Below, in pieces: positions 1 through 10,252 of a DNA stretch of 64,000 nt (position 1 is the stretch's first letter; each line of letters starts with the position of its first letter). The notes below the pieces were generated by a model. That model searched no databases. It saw only the letters and a list, made by a program, of their open reading frames with translations, and was not told the DNA's origin. Source of the stretch: Pectinophora gossypiella (lineage: Eukaryota; Arthropoda; Insecta; Lepidoptera; Gelechiidae); contig NC_065425.1 in the NCBI RefSeq assembly GCF_024362695.1, forward strand, positions 11,599,001 through 11,663,000. Direction: 5' to 3'. Both the position numbers and the translations under genes were made by a program.

Positions 1-20
1 TGTCTGACCATCAAAACCAA

Positions 21-137
21 AATGTTTTCCGGCTCACTTAATGCGATCATTAACCACAAAACACCACTTTGTATTAATTATTTAGATTATTTAATTATGA
101 AAGCAGCCATGTCGTTCACGTTCCCGCCAAAAAGCTC
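21..137. repeat. Direct repeat, left copy
   Basis: About 117 bp around the motif ACTTAATGCGATCATTAACC recurs in the same orientation at 857-974 (offset 836 bp) with scattered substitutions. Both copies end in a CCCGCC...AAGCTC stretch. No protein is encoded. It could be two members of a dispersed family or a local duplication. Confidence 0.7.
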
Positions 138-478
138 AAAAAATAAATAAACATAATTACCCACAGGTAAGTGTGGTAAGATTAAAAATAATGTAATTTA
201 TTATTTATTTGTTATTTATTTTAGCAACCCTAAAGTACCCAGTGGTAATTAGCATGTAAGGCGACTGTTTCTTTGTACGATCGCACTCCAGTATGTAAAT
301 TACAATGGCGGCGGCAAAACTAAAATTGAATACTAATTCCATTCGAGTAATAATGTTGGAATTAATAGCTCCCTATATCTAGCAATAATGGCTTTGAACA
401 CTTTGAAGTTATATTTTTTTTTATTTGAAATTGATAGACTAATTAGTAACCAGTACTATTTTCAATAACTATAATTTT

Positions 479-562
479 TCGGCGGAAGGCAAGACTAGAA
501 ATGTAATGTTACATCGACAAGAGCTTGGACAAGAGCTTGGCTCTAAAATTAGTGATGAATTA
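479..562 (+). mobile_element. RTE-type LINE tail (family L3), partial
   Basis: Contains the tail common to family L3 (GGCGGAAGGCAAGA, CGACAAGAGC, then GGCTCTAAAATTAGTGATGA). The ACAAGAGCTTGG segment is duplicated. No coding part remains. Confidence 0.45.
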
Positions 563-571
563 TTTTTTTTT

Positions 572-856
572 TTTTGTTTTGGTTTTCCCCGAAGGGTAAG
601 GCAAAGGGAACTATGCCCATACAGCCATGTCTTACGTATTTTTTTTTCTTGATGATTAATGAAATGATGAAAGGTGATGAATGATGATGATGAAACCTAA
701 GCCCCCACCCTCGGAGTAGACTCCTACTCCGAACCCCAAACGAATTAACTCAAAAGTCCGCATAAACTTTTGAGTTATGAAGCGGCTTCCCGGCACGAAG
801 CGAAAATAGGCAGATACACTTTGTTCCTTGAATACTCCAATATAATAACACTCGCG
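572..856 (+). repeat. Dispersed repeat, GGTTTTCCCCGAAGGGTAAG family
   Basis: Begins with a T-rich run, then GGTTTTCCCCGAAGGGTAAG, a GATGATGA-rich stretch, a CTCGGAGTAG/CTCCTACTCCGA inverted pair and CTTTTGAGTTATGAAGCGGC. I recognise this as a repeat common in lepidopteran genomes; its class is unknown to me. It fills most of the space between the two direct repeats. Confidence 0.5.
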
Positions 857-974
857 AATGTCTTCCGACTAACTTAATGCGATCATTAACCACAAAACAC
901 CACTTCGTATTAATTATTTAGATTACTCAATGAAGAAAGCAACTGTCCCGTTCCCGTTTCCCGCCGAAAAGCTC
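857..974. repeat. Direct repeat, right copy
   Basis: Partner of 21-137. Runs on into GCTCTAGTGATGAATT, resembling the L3 tail at 541-562, so both copies may descend from one element. Confidence 0.7.
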
Positions 975-1491
975 TAGTGATGAATTAAAGATGTGAAATG
1001 CTGTTTTTGATATGACTTTACGTATGACATTTGACTTTTAAAGTTTTTTTTTATGCAATTTTATTGGCATAGTACCTAATTGGCGTTTAATAGACAGGAA
1101 TGGAGAAAAGAGAGCCATCGCAAAAGTGAAAATGTAACAGAAAAAATTGATAGTTTAACAATCGTAGCCTTCGTGCTTCATTCTGGAATGTTTTCTTTAT
1201 TTTCCTCATCAACCCGAGCTCGTCTTCAAACAGACAAACACTATTAGCCAGGGCAAACAGTAAACACTACAGAAAATCGTTCGTCTGAAGACCCTTTTGT
1301 TGCCTTAAGGGAACATTTTGCTCAATTTAACTAACACTTTTCTGTATGTCTGTTTGTCAAGTTAAGGAGACTAGAATTTTCAGTGTGTTTAGGTATTTTG
1401 AAATATAAAATAAATATGAAAAAAAAAGTAAGATGATTGCGTGCACTGCACTGGGTACATTGACTCATTTTATTAAATATTTATTTTACGA

Positions 1492-1595
1492 TTCTTCTTC
1501 TTATTGTGTGAGTTGTGAGGTGGATTACCAGCCTCATCAACCCTTGTGTCAGGGTTATTATTGAGCCGCCAAAGGCCCTCGACATGACTCATGCT
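1492..1595 (-). mobile_element. SINE-1, 3' part
   Basis: 3' portion of the tRNA-derived SINE-1 family (best copies at 11371-11682 and 46300-46620): the cctttggcggctcaatag core and the cacaacccacacgataagaag tail are recognisable on the minus strand. Left partner in the 1353-2008 foldback. Confidence 0.8.
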
Positions 1596-1666
1596 AGTCT
1601 ATGTTTAAGTATAACAACATTCAATTAAAAAGAACACAATTAATCCCAATTAAAATCATTTTTTAA

Positions 1667-1876
1667 GGGTTCAAATCTCGGTGGGGACCCATCACGAAAA
1701 TCACTTTGTGATCCCTAGCTTGGTTATAGGCACGTTAGGCCGTTGGTCCCGGTTACTACTTACTGATGTAAGTTAGTAGTCATTACATGAGCCTTTGGCG
1801 GCTCAATAGTAACTCTGACACTAGGGTGGATGGGGTTGGTAATCCACCTCACAACCCACATGATAGTAAGAAGAAT
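1667..1876 (+). mobile_element. SINE-1, internally deleted
   Basis: Starts within the B-box region of the tRNA-like head (GGGTTCAAATC) and runs to the GATAGTAAGAAG tail. About 60 bp are missing between the CTAGCTTGG segment and GGCACGTTAGG. Right partner of the foldback. Confidence 0.85.
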
Positions 1877-2276
1877 CGTAAAATAAATATTTAATAAAAT
1901 GAGTCAATGTACCCAGTGCAGTACACGCAATTATCTTACTTTTTTCATATTTTTTTTATATTGCAAAATACCTAAACACACTCAACATTCTAGTCTCCTT
2001 AACTTGACAAAATTCGCGTCTAATGAATCCGGAGAATAAACAAGGTTTCTTGCGAAAAGATTTACTTTTTTGTAGGTCTAGTTTTTCCCGTCTTTTCCCG
2101 TCGTGTCTAGATTGATAGCCCGAGAGCTCTTCAGAATAATTAATGGAGGTTGTTAACGTAATAGTCTATCGAATGTTTAGAAGACTTTTAGACATTATTA
2201 TTCTTAAAAAAAGATTTAAATTTGGATTAAAAGTGTTATTTTTAATTAAGTGTTGTTATAGTTAGACATAGACTAC

Positions 2277-2377
2277 CATGAGTCATGTCAAGGGCCTTTG
2301 GCGGCTCAATAATAACCCTGACATCAGGGTTGATGAGGTTGGTAATCCACCTCACAACCCACACGATAAGAAGAAGA
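2277..2377 (+). mobile_element. SINE-1, 3' part
   Basis: 5'-truncated copy: CATGAGTCATGTCAAGGGCC, the GGCGGCTCAATAATAACCC core and the CACACGATAAGAAGAAG tail. A short open frame across it is fortuitous. Confidence 0.8.
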
Positions 2378-3118
2378 TACCTACCAGAAATGAAATCGTT
2401 ATTTTTCATATTTTAACCATAACAGTTTTTTTATTTACAGTCATATTTAATATTTTCGTTCTTTAATTTCTGAATGTAAGAAATTTATGGTGGGATTAAA
2501 AAAATGTAATAAAAAAGCACTAGTGTGGTAATATTATATTACAGCACGGCTGTTTTAATAGGGTGCTTTATGTACCTAAAATCGGGGCAATAAGGGCTAC
2601 TTTACGAGCAAGTATGTTGAAAAATAAGTAACATCACAACCTCCCTAAAATCAGGGGCGCGAAGTTGTCGACAGAAGACGGTTGGAGCAAGTTTTAATTG
2701 TGAGGGTTGTGGGGTATGGCCCAATTTACCGCGAGACTACGAGCGGGATAGGGTGAGGCCCCACTTACCGCAGCGAGCGGGTAATTTAATAGCGGGTTTC
2801 ATCAGACACAGCTTTGATCTCAACTAAGGCGTGTCATTTTGAAACCTAATTTTCGGGAGTCGTGGCATTATTTTAGGCTTGGTTACATACTAGCTCTGAT
2901 TCCTGCAGACACCTCCTAATTTTATTTTAAGTTATACCTGTCATTTTCTTTTCCGACGAAAAAAAAAGAGACTGTTGATTGACAGCTGTTAATTTCAAAG
3001 TGAATGAATGAATAACCCGGGTGAATCAAATAGGCATCTCGCTGGTATGCAATTCGTTTGACTTGTTGTCTACCTAATTCTGTCGGGTTATTGACCAATG
3101 TAAAATTTTGAGGATATC
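2378..3118. other. No gene seen
   Basis: AT-rich, with a more GC-rich patch at about 2640-2830 (GTTGTCGACAGAAGACGG, GCAGCGAGCGGGTAA). I recognise no repeat family or exon. Confidence 0.3.
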
Positions 3119-3292
3119 GTGTGGGGTGTGAGGTGAGTTGAAGGCCCCTGACATGGCTCGTGTAACGATTACTCATTTACATCAGTAGTAAACGGGACCA
3201 ATGGTAGGCAATTGGAGCAATGTGCCATCCGAAACACGCATCATTTTTACTTTTGGAATATGTTTCCAGCGGGCTTCGAACCCGGGACCTCC
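3119..3292 (-). mobile_element. SINE-1, degenerate
   Basis: Minus-strand copy with an old appearance. The B-box region (GCTTCGAACCCGGGACCTCC on the plus strand) and the 3' core survive; the middle is diverged and shortened. Confidence 0.65.
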
Positions 3293-3485
3293 GGGTCTTT
3301 TAATGGTAACCACGTAAACGCCTTTGTGATTTTTGTTAACAAAACTTCGCAACGCAATAAATACGCTAGTTTCGGTCCAGGTAAATTTTTGACTCTGATT
3401 TAAATTAAATGAATGAAATCGATGTTTTCTTGAAGAAAATTACATCAGAATCAAATTACGTGGTTTCCGCTATAAGGCGACGTTA

Positions 3486-3582
3486 TAGTACATGTAAATA
3501 CGTAGTCGTTACATGAGCTATGGCAAGGGGCCTCTTATTCATGGGGTCAGTCACCCATCTCACATTCCACACGATACAAGAC
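3486..3582 (+). mobile_element. SINE-1 tail, degenerate
   Basis: Retains ACGTAGTCGTTACATGAGC, a damaged GGCGGCTC core and CCACACGATACAAG. Confidence 0.55.
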
Positions 3583-3728
3583 TAAAATTAAAAAAAATAT
3601 ATTAATAGTAATTGATCATTTATATTTTTAATTTTTAGTTTATTATTATTATTATTTTGTTATAATACTAATGTATTTGTGATGTGATTTAAGTGCAATA
3701 GTTTTTGTATTGTATTGTATTGTGAAAT

Positions 3729-3790
3729 TGCTACGATTTTACGTAGCAAAGACTACGCTTGTAGCAACATCTACGACGTAGCAACCAGTT
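3729..3790. repeat. GCTACG/CGTAGC cluster
   Basis: Several alternating copies of the hexamer GCTACG and its complement CGTAGC within about 60 bp. Similar clusters occur at 23639, 37903 and 58085. The motif can form short hairpins. It is probably a fragment of a dispersed non-autonomous element. Confidence 0.55.
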
Positions 3791-4119
3791 CATAACTTCA
3801 TAACTCACACCACACCTTTCGCTATAAAATTACTAGGGGACTAGAGGTCCTTTGACATCCATTTAGGATCGAAATTTTATTAACGGCGAGGAGTGTTTGA
3901 GCGAGTCCATAGCGCGGCGTGGTAATAGAACTTCTAATGTTGGAACCGGGCCGGCAATGGACGCGAAACAGTTGTAAAGTGTCGCTAATTTAAGTTGATG
4001 TCGGAACTTTGGGGCGGTTATTGGCGGTTGGTTATAGAGGTGGCGGGTCTATATACGGGTTTTGGGGTAAAAATTATTCTGTGGTTGAAGGGAAAGTTTA
4101 TAAAGTAACTGCTTATAAT
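3791..4119. other. No gene seen
   Basis: Intergenic or intronic, partly GC-rich at 3885-4060 (GGAACCGGGCCGGCAATGG). No repeat family recognised. Confidence 0.3.
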
Positions 4120-4320
4120 ACAGGGTGTTAGTGACATCGTAACGAAAACTTTGAGGGATGATTCAGACAATGATTCTGAGTTGTTATCAAGAGGAATTTT
4201 TCAAAAGTATAAAATTGAAAATTATTTTAAAAAACTGAGAAAAAAGCATTTCACTTGTATCAACTCAGAATCATGGTCTGAATCATCCCTCAAAGTTTTC
4301 GTTACGATGTCACTAACACC
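4120..4320. mobile_element. MITE-A, palindromic (Tc1/mariner-like ends)
   Basis: A complete hairpin element. It starts ACAGGGTGTTAGTGACATC after TA and ends in the inverted sequence GATGTCACTAACACC. The arms (CTTTGAGGGATGATTCAGAC) pair over about 80 bp. No transposase is encoded. CAGGGTG ends next to TA fit Tc1/mariner-type non-autonomous elements; this class is inferred. About ten copies or partial copies lie in the window. Confidence 0.8.
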
Positions 4321-4457
4321 AAAATCACAATCATATCATTTATTGCGTTCCACATGATAAAAGGTTGGAAACATAAGGTGAGTAATACATTATGGACCCA
4401 GATTGGGCACAGCAAATGAATCGATAATCGATAATTTTATTTTTGTTTTTGTTTTCT

Positions 4458-4935
4458 TTTCCGAGCTTACTGTACCAACTTTTACACGGGCGCGCTGTGG
4501 GTCAGTCATACGCAAAAACAGTATAACGCCCTGAGAGTTCAATATAATAATGCGTTCCGGGTGCTGGTGGGGCTGCCTCGTTTCTGTAGCGCGTCAGGGA
4601 TGTTTGCGGATGCAAGGATGGACTGCTTCTACACCATCATGCGGAAACGCAGCACATCACTGGTGCGCAGGGTGCGGGCCAGCCCCAGCAGCGTCCTGAG
4701 CGTGTTTGCGAGTAGGTTTGACTGTCAGTATATGCGCCATTGTTGTATGATGCATTTACTGACAAACAAAAACTACTAGTAATTTTGTAATTTTAATTTT
4801 ATTGTATTTTAATTTTTATTTTGGTTTTAATTTTGATTTTAATTTAACTTAATTTAATTTAATTTTATTTATTTGTTTAATGTAATATGGACCATCATGT
4901 CTGAAATAAATGATTTTTGATTTTTGATTTTGATT
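4458..4935 (+). mobile_element. Non-LTR retrotransposon 3' end (family L4)
   Basis: An open frame from about 4459 to 4779 encodes a C-terminal reverse-transcriptase-protein segment: LRVQYNNAFRVLVGLPRFCS, then SGMFADARMD and YTIMRKR, a conserved block I know from lepidopteran LINE proteins. After the stop comes a T-rich 3' UTR, CTGAAATAAATG and a tail of TGATTTTTGATT units. The element is 5'-truncated, so the catalytic domain is missing. Confidence 0.8.
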
Positions 4936-5061
4936 TGATTTTTGTTCTGTAACTGTTTCGTTTATGGTGTTAATAAGAAATGTTCACATTACAAAAAAAG
5001 TTAGAAACTATTTACAGTAATAAATGTTTGTCTCTTGATGTAACTAACATAGTTCATTAAT

Positions 5062-5284
5062 ATTTTTTTTGACGTAACTTATTGTATATTTGCCGCAGAT
5101 GGCATTAACAACTTGGCCGGACAAATGGGGAGCGCTGAAGGCTCTCCGGTACAAGGGCTCAAGCTCAAGGCGTCGTCTGAGAGGAAAAATATTTGAAAGA
5201 ATTAATCGACCCTAGTGTGTCGATGGCGATAAGCGCCGATTGAGGGAAATCGTCGACCACGGCAAGGTCGGTATCGGGGTCCAG
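5062..5284 (-). mobile_element. Jockey-clade LINE 3' end
   Basis: Minus-strand counterpart of the end of the jockey fragment at 62220-62827: last codons, GAATTAATCGACCCTAG, then the 3' UTR with ACTTGGCCGGACAAATGG, ending in a poly-T run (poly-A on its own strand) beside GACGTAACTTATTGTA. Part of the UTR is deleted. Confidence 0.75.
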
Positions 5285-5395
5285 TTCATAAGTTAATACT
5301 AAATATTAATGTTATGTGTGTATATTTTAATGTTGTAAATGTATATGTGTGTCGTAGATTTTACCTAAATAAACTTTTTTATTATTATTATTTCC
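5285..5395 (+). mobile_element. Possible LINE 3' UTR
   Basis: Short stretch ending in CCTAAATAAACTTTTTT followed by ATT repeats, like the 3' end of a non-LTR element. No coding sequence supports it. Confidence 0.3.
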
Positions 5396-6240
5396 TTTTA
5401 AACTATAGTTTATCTCCTCTTTCGGAGGGTATTTACCAGAGACACGGGTCACAGACCAAGTGCCACTGGAAGGAGGGTAATTATGTATCTGTGCGTTCAG
5501 TCATGATGTCAATGTCGGAGGATAGGAATTTGCGTACTATCCGACAAGTATGGCTGCTTTCTGCATGATGACATACGTGTTGGTAGGGAGGCCTAGCATT
5601 TTCAGACTATTATTATTATTAAGTTATTTACTAACAACTATATGGATGTAAAAAAAACCGAAATAAAAGTTTTGAATGGGAATTTTAATCCTCCAAACTT
5701 GATACTCCAGTTTTGAATTGGAATTTGAATCCTCCAGACTTAATCCCCCGTCTCGATAAGTATTATTGATCTTGCGCATTAAATAAACGAGAGATGCTCA
5801 TGGAAAAAAATCCGTAAATCTGGATCAAAAAGAGCACATGTTAATAGTTAATTCTGTTTGTGTACACAGGGTGTTTGCTTGCCGCGGCCAATCAGCGCCG
5901 GCTTTACAGGGTGATACGAGCTTAATCTTATTTAAACATGCGACTGATTGGATTATAGCAGTTGGTGCTGTGTGGAAAATTTGTTGTTTCATAGAACGTT
6001 GGCGAGTATGATTTTATAGTGTTGGTACTCTTATTTTATTGTTCGAAGATAAAATGTTGTCTGTTGTGTTTTTATTGTTGTTGGCATCGCCCCTATGTCC
6101 CGAATAGGTGCTCTTAAATAAGTGATGATGACGATGAAAGTCGATTTCGTTGCTTTAGAGCCTTGCTTCCTTGAACCTGTGACACTATCTAATTCGCGCG
6201 TTCTCCGAACAGGATTGACACGGATTTTGTTCTTGTTATC
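5396..6240. other. No gene seen
   Basis: Unremarkable AT-rich sequence. Two related sentences of sequence at about 5668-5745 (TTTTGAATGGGAATTTTAATCC and TTTTGAATTGGAATTTGAATCC, each followed by CCTCCA) form an imperfect ~47-bp tandem duplication. No exon recognised. Confidence 0.35.
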
Positions 6241-6400
6241 ATCATTGATTTAAGAGCCATGCTCTTGTCAGTGTAGCATTCTCCTTTCTTGTTTACCTAG
6301 TGCGAATTCTTTGACTTCCTTATAAGACACGACCTTTGCCTTCTCGTTAATTTGTTCCAAGCAAGCATGTATGGTTTGTTCGGTCTCTCATGATACCATC
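6241..6400 (-). mobile_element. RTE-type LINE C-terminal fragment (L3)
   Basis: Read on the minus strand this gives EQINEKAKVVSYKEVKEF and QERRMLH, matching the C-terminal block of the copies at 29818-30022 and 48428-48770. It ends in the shared tail with AAGAGCATGGCTCTTAAAT. Truncated and out of frame in places. Confidence 0.6.
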
Positions 6401-6509
6401 GCTGCGGCCTGTGCAAAGCACGTGTCACGTCATTATGCTGAATGAGATCTATTTTGGACACCCTCCACAATGCGTAGTTAGGTGATTGATATATTTTTAT
6501 TATTCAGTA

Positions 6510-6727
6510 GTTAAACAGATTGAGGAGCTCGGTGGCGCAGGGGTAACCGCGCTCGAGCTGAAAGGCACGTTAAGCCGTTGGTCCCGGCTGCATTAGCAGT
6601 CGTTAATAACCACCAATCCGCATTGGGCCCGCGTGGTGGTTTAAGGCCCGATCTCCCTATCCATCCATAGGGAAGGCCCGTGCCCCAGCAGTGGGGACGT
6701 TAATGGGCTGATAGTGATGAGTGATGA
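6510..6727 (+). mobile_element. SINE-3, tandem copy 1
   Basis: tRNA-like head (A-box-like GGTGGCGCAGGGGTAACCG), GGCACGTTAAGCCGTTGGTC, a CCGCATTGGGCCCGCG middle and the tail CAGTGGGGACGTTAATGGGC. The unit begins with GTTAAACAGATTGAGG, which starts the next copy too. Confidence 0.85.
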
Positions 6728-6938
6728 GTTAAACAGATTGAGGAGCTCGGTGGCGCAGGGGTAACCGCGCTCGAGCTGAAAGGCACGTTAAGCCGTTGGT
6801 CCCGGCTGCATTAGCAGTCGTTAATAACCATCAATCCGCACTGGGCCCGCGTGATGGTTTAAGGCCCGATCTCCCTATCTATCCATAGGGAAGGCCCATG
6901 CCCCAGCAGTGGGGACGTTAATGGGCTGATGATGATGA
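6728..6938 (+). mobile_element. SINE-3, tandem copy 2
   Basis: Second copy in the same orientation, 211 bp against 218 bp for the first, with a few substitutions. GTTAAACAGA occurs at 6510, 6728 and 6939, so both copies are flanked by the same short target sequence. Confidence 0.85.
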
Positions 6939-7063
6939 GTTAAACAGAAATTTTGCAAAAAAGGTTAGTGATTCTTTAGAAGATATGAATGCATGGGATT
7001 AACTATTTGAGAACTGATACTAGGCAGCTAAATTACTCAATTGCGGAACAATGTTGTTTAATT

Positions 7064-7250
7064 TTTTGTAAAAGAACGTCTAGGGCCCTGTGCCGAGGTT
7101 TTTCTTGCAGCTTCTTTTCCCCGGCTATACAAGTTGTGAGAAGCTGCAGTAGTTTTAGGCGGATGAGACGTTCGTTATGTAAAAATTGACGATTCAAAGT
7201 GTAACTATGTTACCTACTGAATATAGATATTTTTGAATTTGAATTTTAAT
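7064..7250 (+). mobile_element. LINE 3' UTR, (TTTGAAT)-tailed family L7
   Basis: CTAGGGCCCTGTGCCGAGG, CTTGCAGCTTCTTTTCCCC, TAGTTTTAGGCGGATGAGAC, AGTGTAACTATGTTACC, then a GAATTTGAATTT tail. Two further copies lie inverted at 9828-9990 and 39838-39995. The AT-rich repeated tail is typical of 3' ends of non-LTR elements. Confidence 0.7.
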
Positions 7251-7755
7251 TGTTTGTCTTTTTGCACCTCATAACCCACACGATAGAAAAAGAGAAGAAT
7301 TATTAGTCTTATTGTTTTTTAAGTAAATTGAATTCTGGTAATGTGGCGGCCAATATGGAAATGAATGGTTTTTATTTCTTTCTTGTTAGTTGTTGTAATT
7401 GTACAAAATTACAATGAGTAAAAGAGCGTGCGGGATTTTCTGTCTCTCTCGCATTTATCCGTTAGGCGATACACGGTAAGGAGATATTTTTGTGCAGTGT
7501 CCGGGGTGTGACATAATTTTGTTTACCATGCAAATGTCGAGATATTCGACGCTCGGCGCTTTTCCGAGTAAAGTATGTAAATTATGCACATGCCTATGTA
7601 GATTGGAGCAACTAAAAACATCTGCGATGTATAAGGGTGAGCAGAGGAGCTTTGTTTGAATATACGAGTACATACATATTCACATCCGCAATACCGCATG
7701 ACGCGGGGCAAGCCATAAGCCAATCTATGGCTGTAGATTCTCCGACAGAAACTTA
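7251..7755. other. No gene seen
   Basis: Includes a 30-bp SINE-1 tail trace near 7265 (CCTCATAACCCACACGATAG). The segment around 7490-7510 (TGCAGTGTCCGGGGTGTGA) resembles the end of MITE-G. Short open frames on the minus strand have no recognisable protein similarity. Confidence 0.3.
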
Positions 7756-8004
7756 ACGGCATCCGTGGTCAAGCGTTGGACTCACGATTCGGACGTACCG
7801 GGTTCGAATCCCGATGAAGACATATCACAATCACTTCGTTTGTTTAGGACATTACAGGCTGATCAACAGATTGTTCGAAAGTAAGATGATCCGTGCTCCG
7901 GAAGGCACGTTAAGCCATTAGTCCCGGTTACTACGTACTGATGTAAGTACGTAGTCGTTTCATGAGTCATGTCAGGGGCCTTTGGTGGCTCGATAGTAAC
8001 CCTG
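7756..8004 (+). mobile_element. SINE-1, nearly complete
   Basis: Head with a shortened A box (CCGTGGTCAAGCGTTGGA) and an intact B box (GGGTTCGAATCCC), body through GGCACGTTAAGCC, and core GGCCTTTGGTGGCTCGATAG. The AGAAG tail is missing, the sequence stopping after AACCCTGCA. Confidence 0.85.
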
Positions 8005-8296
8005 CAAAGGCAGTCATGCTGGGCCGGAATATGAGATTGAAATATCGCCCCCAGTTAGCATAGAATTACAATTAAGTTCTTGTAGCAACAGAATGCGGTC
8101 TCTTTTGTGTCAAAGCGGAGATAATTAAACAAAAGTGAAGTACTGGAATTGGGGTAAAGTGGTAAAATGTGGGGCCACTCGAGGCGATGTCCCGGGACTC
8201 CACGATGTCTTGAGTTTGAGACCAGCCATTGAGTGCTGTGATGGCATTTCTGACGCTGCGGGTATTAGGGTTGGCGATCATTACAGTTCTATAATA

Positions 8297-8625
8297 TACA
8301 TAAACGGCCTATATACGTCCCACTGCTGGGTACAGGCCTCCCCTCAATCAACCGGAGGGGGTACGGAGCATACTCCACCACGCTGCTCCAATGCGGGTTG
8401 GTGGAGGTGTTTTTACGGCTAATAGCCGGGACCAACGGCTTAACGTGCCCTCCGAAGCACGGAATCATCTTACTTTTTCGGACAATCAGGTGATTCAAGC
8501 TTGAAAAATCCTTACCAAACTAAGGACAGTCTCACAAAGTGATTTCGACAATGTCCCCAGCGGGAATCGAACCCGGACCTCCAGATCGTGAGCCTAACGC
8601 TCTAACCACTAGACCACGGAGGCTG
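8297..8625 (-). mobile_element. SINE-2, complete, with 16-bp target duplication
   Basis: Minus-strand copy. The tRNA-like head lies at the right end (GGTTCGA-type B box and CTAGTGGTTAGAGCG A box when reversed) and the tail CCACTGCTGGG...TATATAGGC at the left. TTACAGTTCTATAATA flanks it at 8281-8296 and 8626-8641. These exact duplications fix the boundaries and indicate target-primed reverse transcription. Confidence 0.93.
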
Positions 8626-8673
8626 TTACAGTTCTATAATAAATTATTATTATTATTTGTATGTCGTTTCCAA

Positions 8674-8950
8674 ACGGCCTCCGTGGTCCAGTGGTTGAGC
8701 GTTAAACTCACGATCCGCAGGTCCTGGGTTCGAATCCTGTTGGGAACATATCACAAAAATCACTTTGTGATCACTAGTTTGGTTAGAACATTAAAGGCTG
8801 ATCACCTGATTGTCTGAAAGTAAGACGATCCCTGCTTCGGAAGGCACGTTAAGCCTGGCCCGGTTACTACTTACTGATGTAAGTACGTAGTCGTTACATG
8901 GGTCATGTCAGGGGCCTTTGGCGGCTCAATAGTAACACTGGGTTGATGAG
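8674..8950 (+). mobile_element. SINE-1, nearly complete
   Basis: A box (TGGTCCAGTGGTTGAGCG) and B box (GGGTTCGAATCC) intact, then the CTTTGTGATC box, the middle, and the GGCGGCTCAATAGTAACAC core. The CCTGACACCAG part of the tail is deleted. Confidence 0.9.
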
Positions 8951-9387
8951 GGCATATTTTAGTATTACTGTAAGTAACTCTGCGTTATTTTGTTAGCGGA
9001 TTTTTTATTCATATTTATCTGTTTTAAGTCCTGAAATGAATAAATTGTCGACAACTGTTTGTCGACAGCCCTGGCTATAACTCGCCCGTAGGGGCCACTG
9101 AAGGTGCAATCTTTGAGCGAAATTATGGCAATTTGAGAGGGGGGGGTAGAGTGCTTAGTGTTATGTAACGGAAGGGGCCACTTTGTCTATTGGTACTTAC
9201 TTTAAAGTGATGGATGAAGAAAGGAACAAATTCGCTGCTGAGTGTAAAGAAAAAGCTTACTTAAGTAACGTTTAGGCGCTGATGATCGTAAAAATCAATT
9301 GAGTGTTTATATATCATCTCTAACACAGATAATCATTTGTTTTTTTTTTGTAACTAATAATGTCTAGAAGTATTTATTCTGAAGAGC

Positions 9388-9614
9388 TCTGAATCTACCG
9401 GAGGGAGTATGAAGCATGCTCTACCACGCTGCTCCACTGCGGGTTGGTGGAGCTAATAGCCGGCTAATAGCTTAACGTGCCTTCCGAAGCACGGAATCAT
9501 CTTACTTTTTCGGACAATCAGGTGATTCAAGCCTGCAATGTTACCAAACAAAGGACAGTCTCACAAAGTGATTTCGACAATGTCCTTGTCGGTAATCGAA
9601 CCCGGACCTCCAGA
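9388..9614 (-). mobile_element. SINE-2, both ends truncated
   Basis: Minus-strand copy with the ACCGGAGGGAGTATGAAGC tail side and the B-box side (GGTAATCGAACCCGGACCTC) preserved. The A-box end is missing. Confidence 0.8.
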
Positions 9615-9827
9615 AGATTTTTTCGGTACTTCACTCTATAAAGGTTAATGGTACTGTACACTAAATCAACAGCCAAATATACAGCGTGTTCTACAGTGTA
9701 TGTTGTGGTAGAGGGTGTTCAATCATGTTTCATATGGCCGGCGGCAGGTGGCGCGCGATGTTGTGATTCCATTTGCGCGATTAAGTTTGGGCAGATGTGT
9801 GGCTAAAGAATGAGCGGGTACGTCAAA

Positions 9828-9990
9828 TTCATATTCAAAAATAGCTTCATTTAGTTACACTTTGAATTGTCAAATATTTCCATAACGAACATCTCATCTG
9901 CCTAAAACTACTGCAGATTCTCACAACCTGTATAATTGGGGAAAAGAACTTGCAGGAAAAACCTCGACACAGGGCCATAGCCCTTTTTTT
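9828..9990 (-). mobile_element. LINE 3' UTR, family L7
   Basis: Inverted copy of 7064-7250: starts TCATATTCAAAAATAG, contains CATCTCATCTGCCTAAAAC and ends GACACAGGGCCATAG. Non-coding. Confidence 0.7.
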
Positions 9991-10252
9991 TAAAAAAACA
10001 TAACTGTCATGAGATTATTGCTATTAATATCCTTCTTATTCTTATTTGAACAGAAAAAACCAGCGCTCTGTTGATCCTTGATTTTCAGAGTTTTATGCTG
10101 AGCTTGTTGAGAACTCCTCGCAGAACATTTTATAACCTTTTTACATGTTTTTGTATTTACTTTTTTTTCAACGCTTTGAATTTTAGTTTTGTTTTTATTT
10201 TCGTTTATAAAGTTTGTCGATCAATCTTTAAAAAATAATAATATAATTCGGC

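Larger units (their letters stand above)
1353..2008. repeat. Foldback: inverted repeat with a SINE remnant in each arm
   Basis: The segment 1353-1593 is the inverted counterpart of about 1786-2008, with a spacer of about 190 bp. The arms share AAGTTAAGGAGACTAGAAT, GTGTGTTTAGGTATTTTG and CACTGGGTACATTGACTC, then continue into opposite-facing SINE-1 tails. The shared non-SINE flanks show that a genomic segment was duplicated in inverted orientation. Confidence 0.85.

Noticed and set aside
4120..4320. CRISPR-like repeats (MITE-A and GCTACG clusters)
   Set aside because: The genome is eukaryotic, copies are dispersed or irregular, and there are no equal-length spacers or cas genes.
8135..8422. 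95-codon plus-strand frame at 8135-8422
   Set aside because: Runs into the SINE-2 copy at 8297-8625; the remainder shows no similarity.
8674..8750. tRNA genes (also at 17360, 46300, 26441 and others)
   Set aside because: A and B boxes are present, but acceptor stems do not pair and each head runs into a SINE body.
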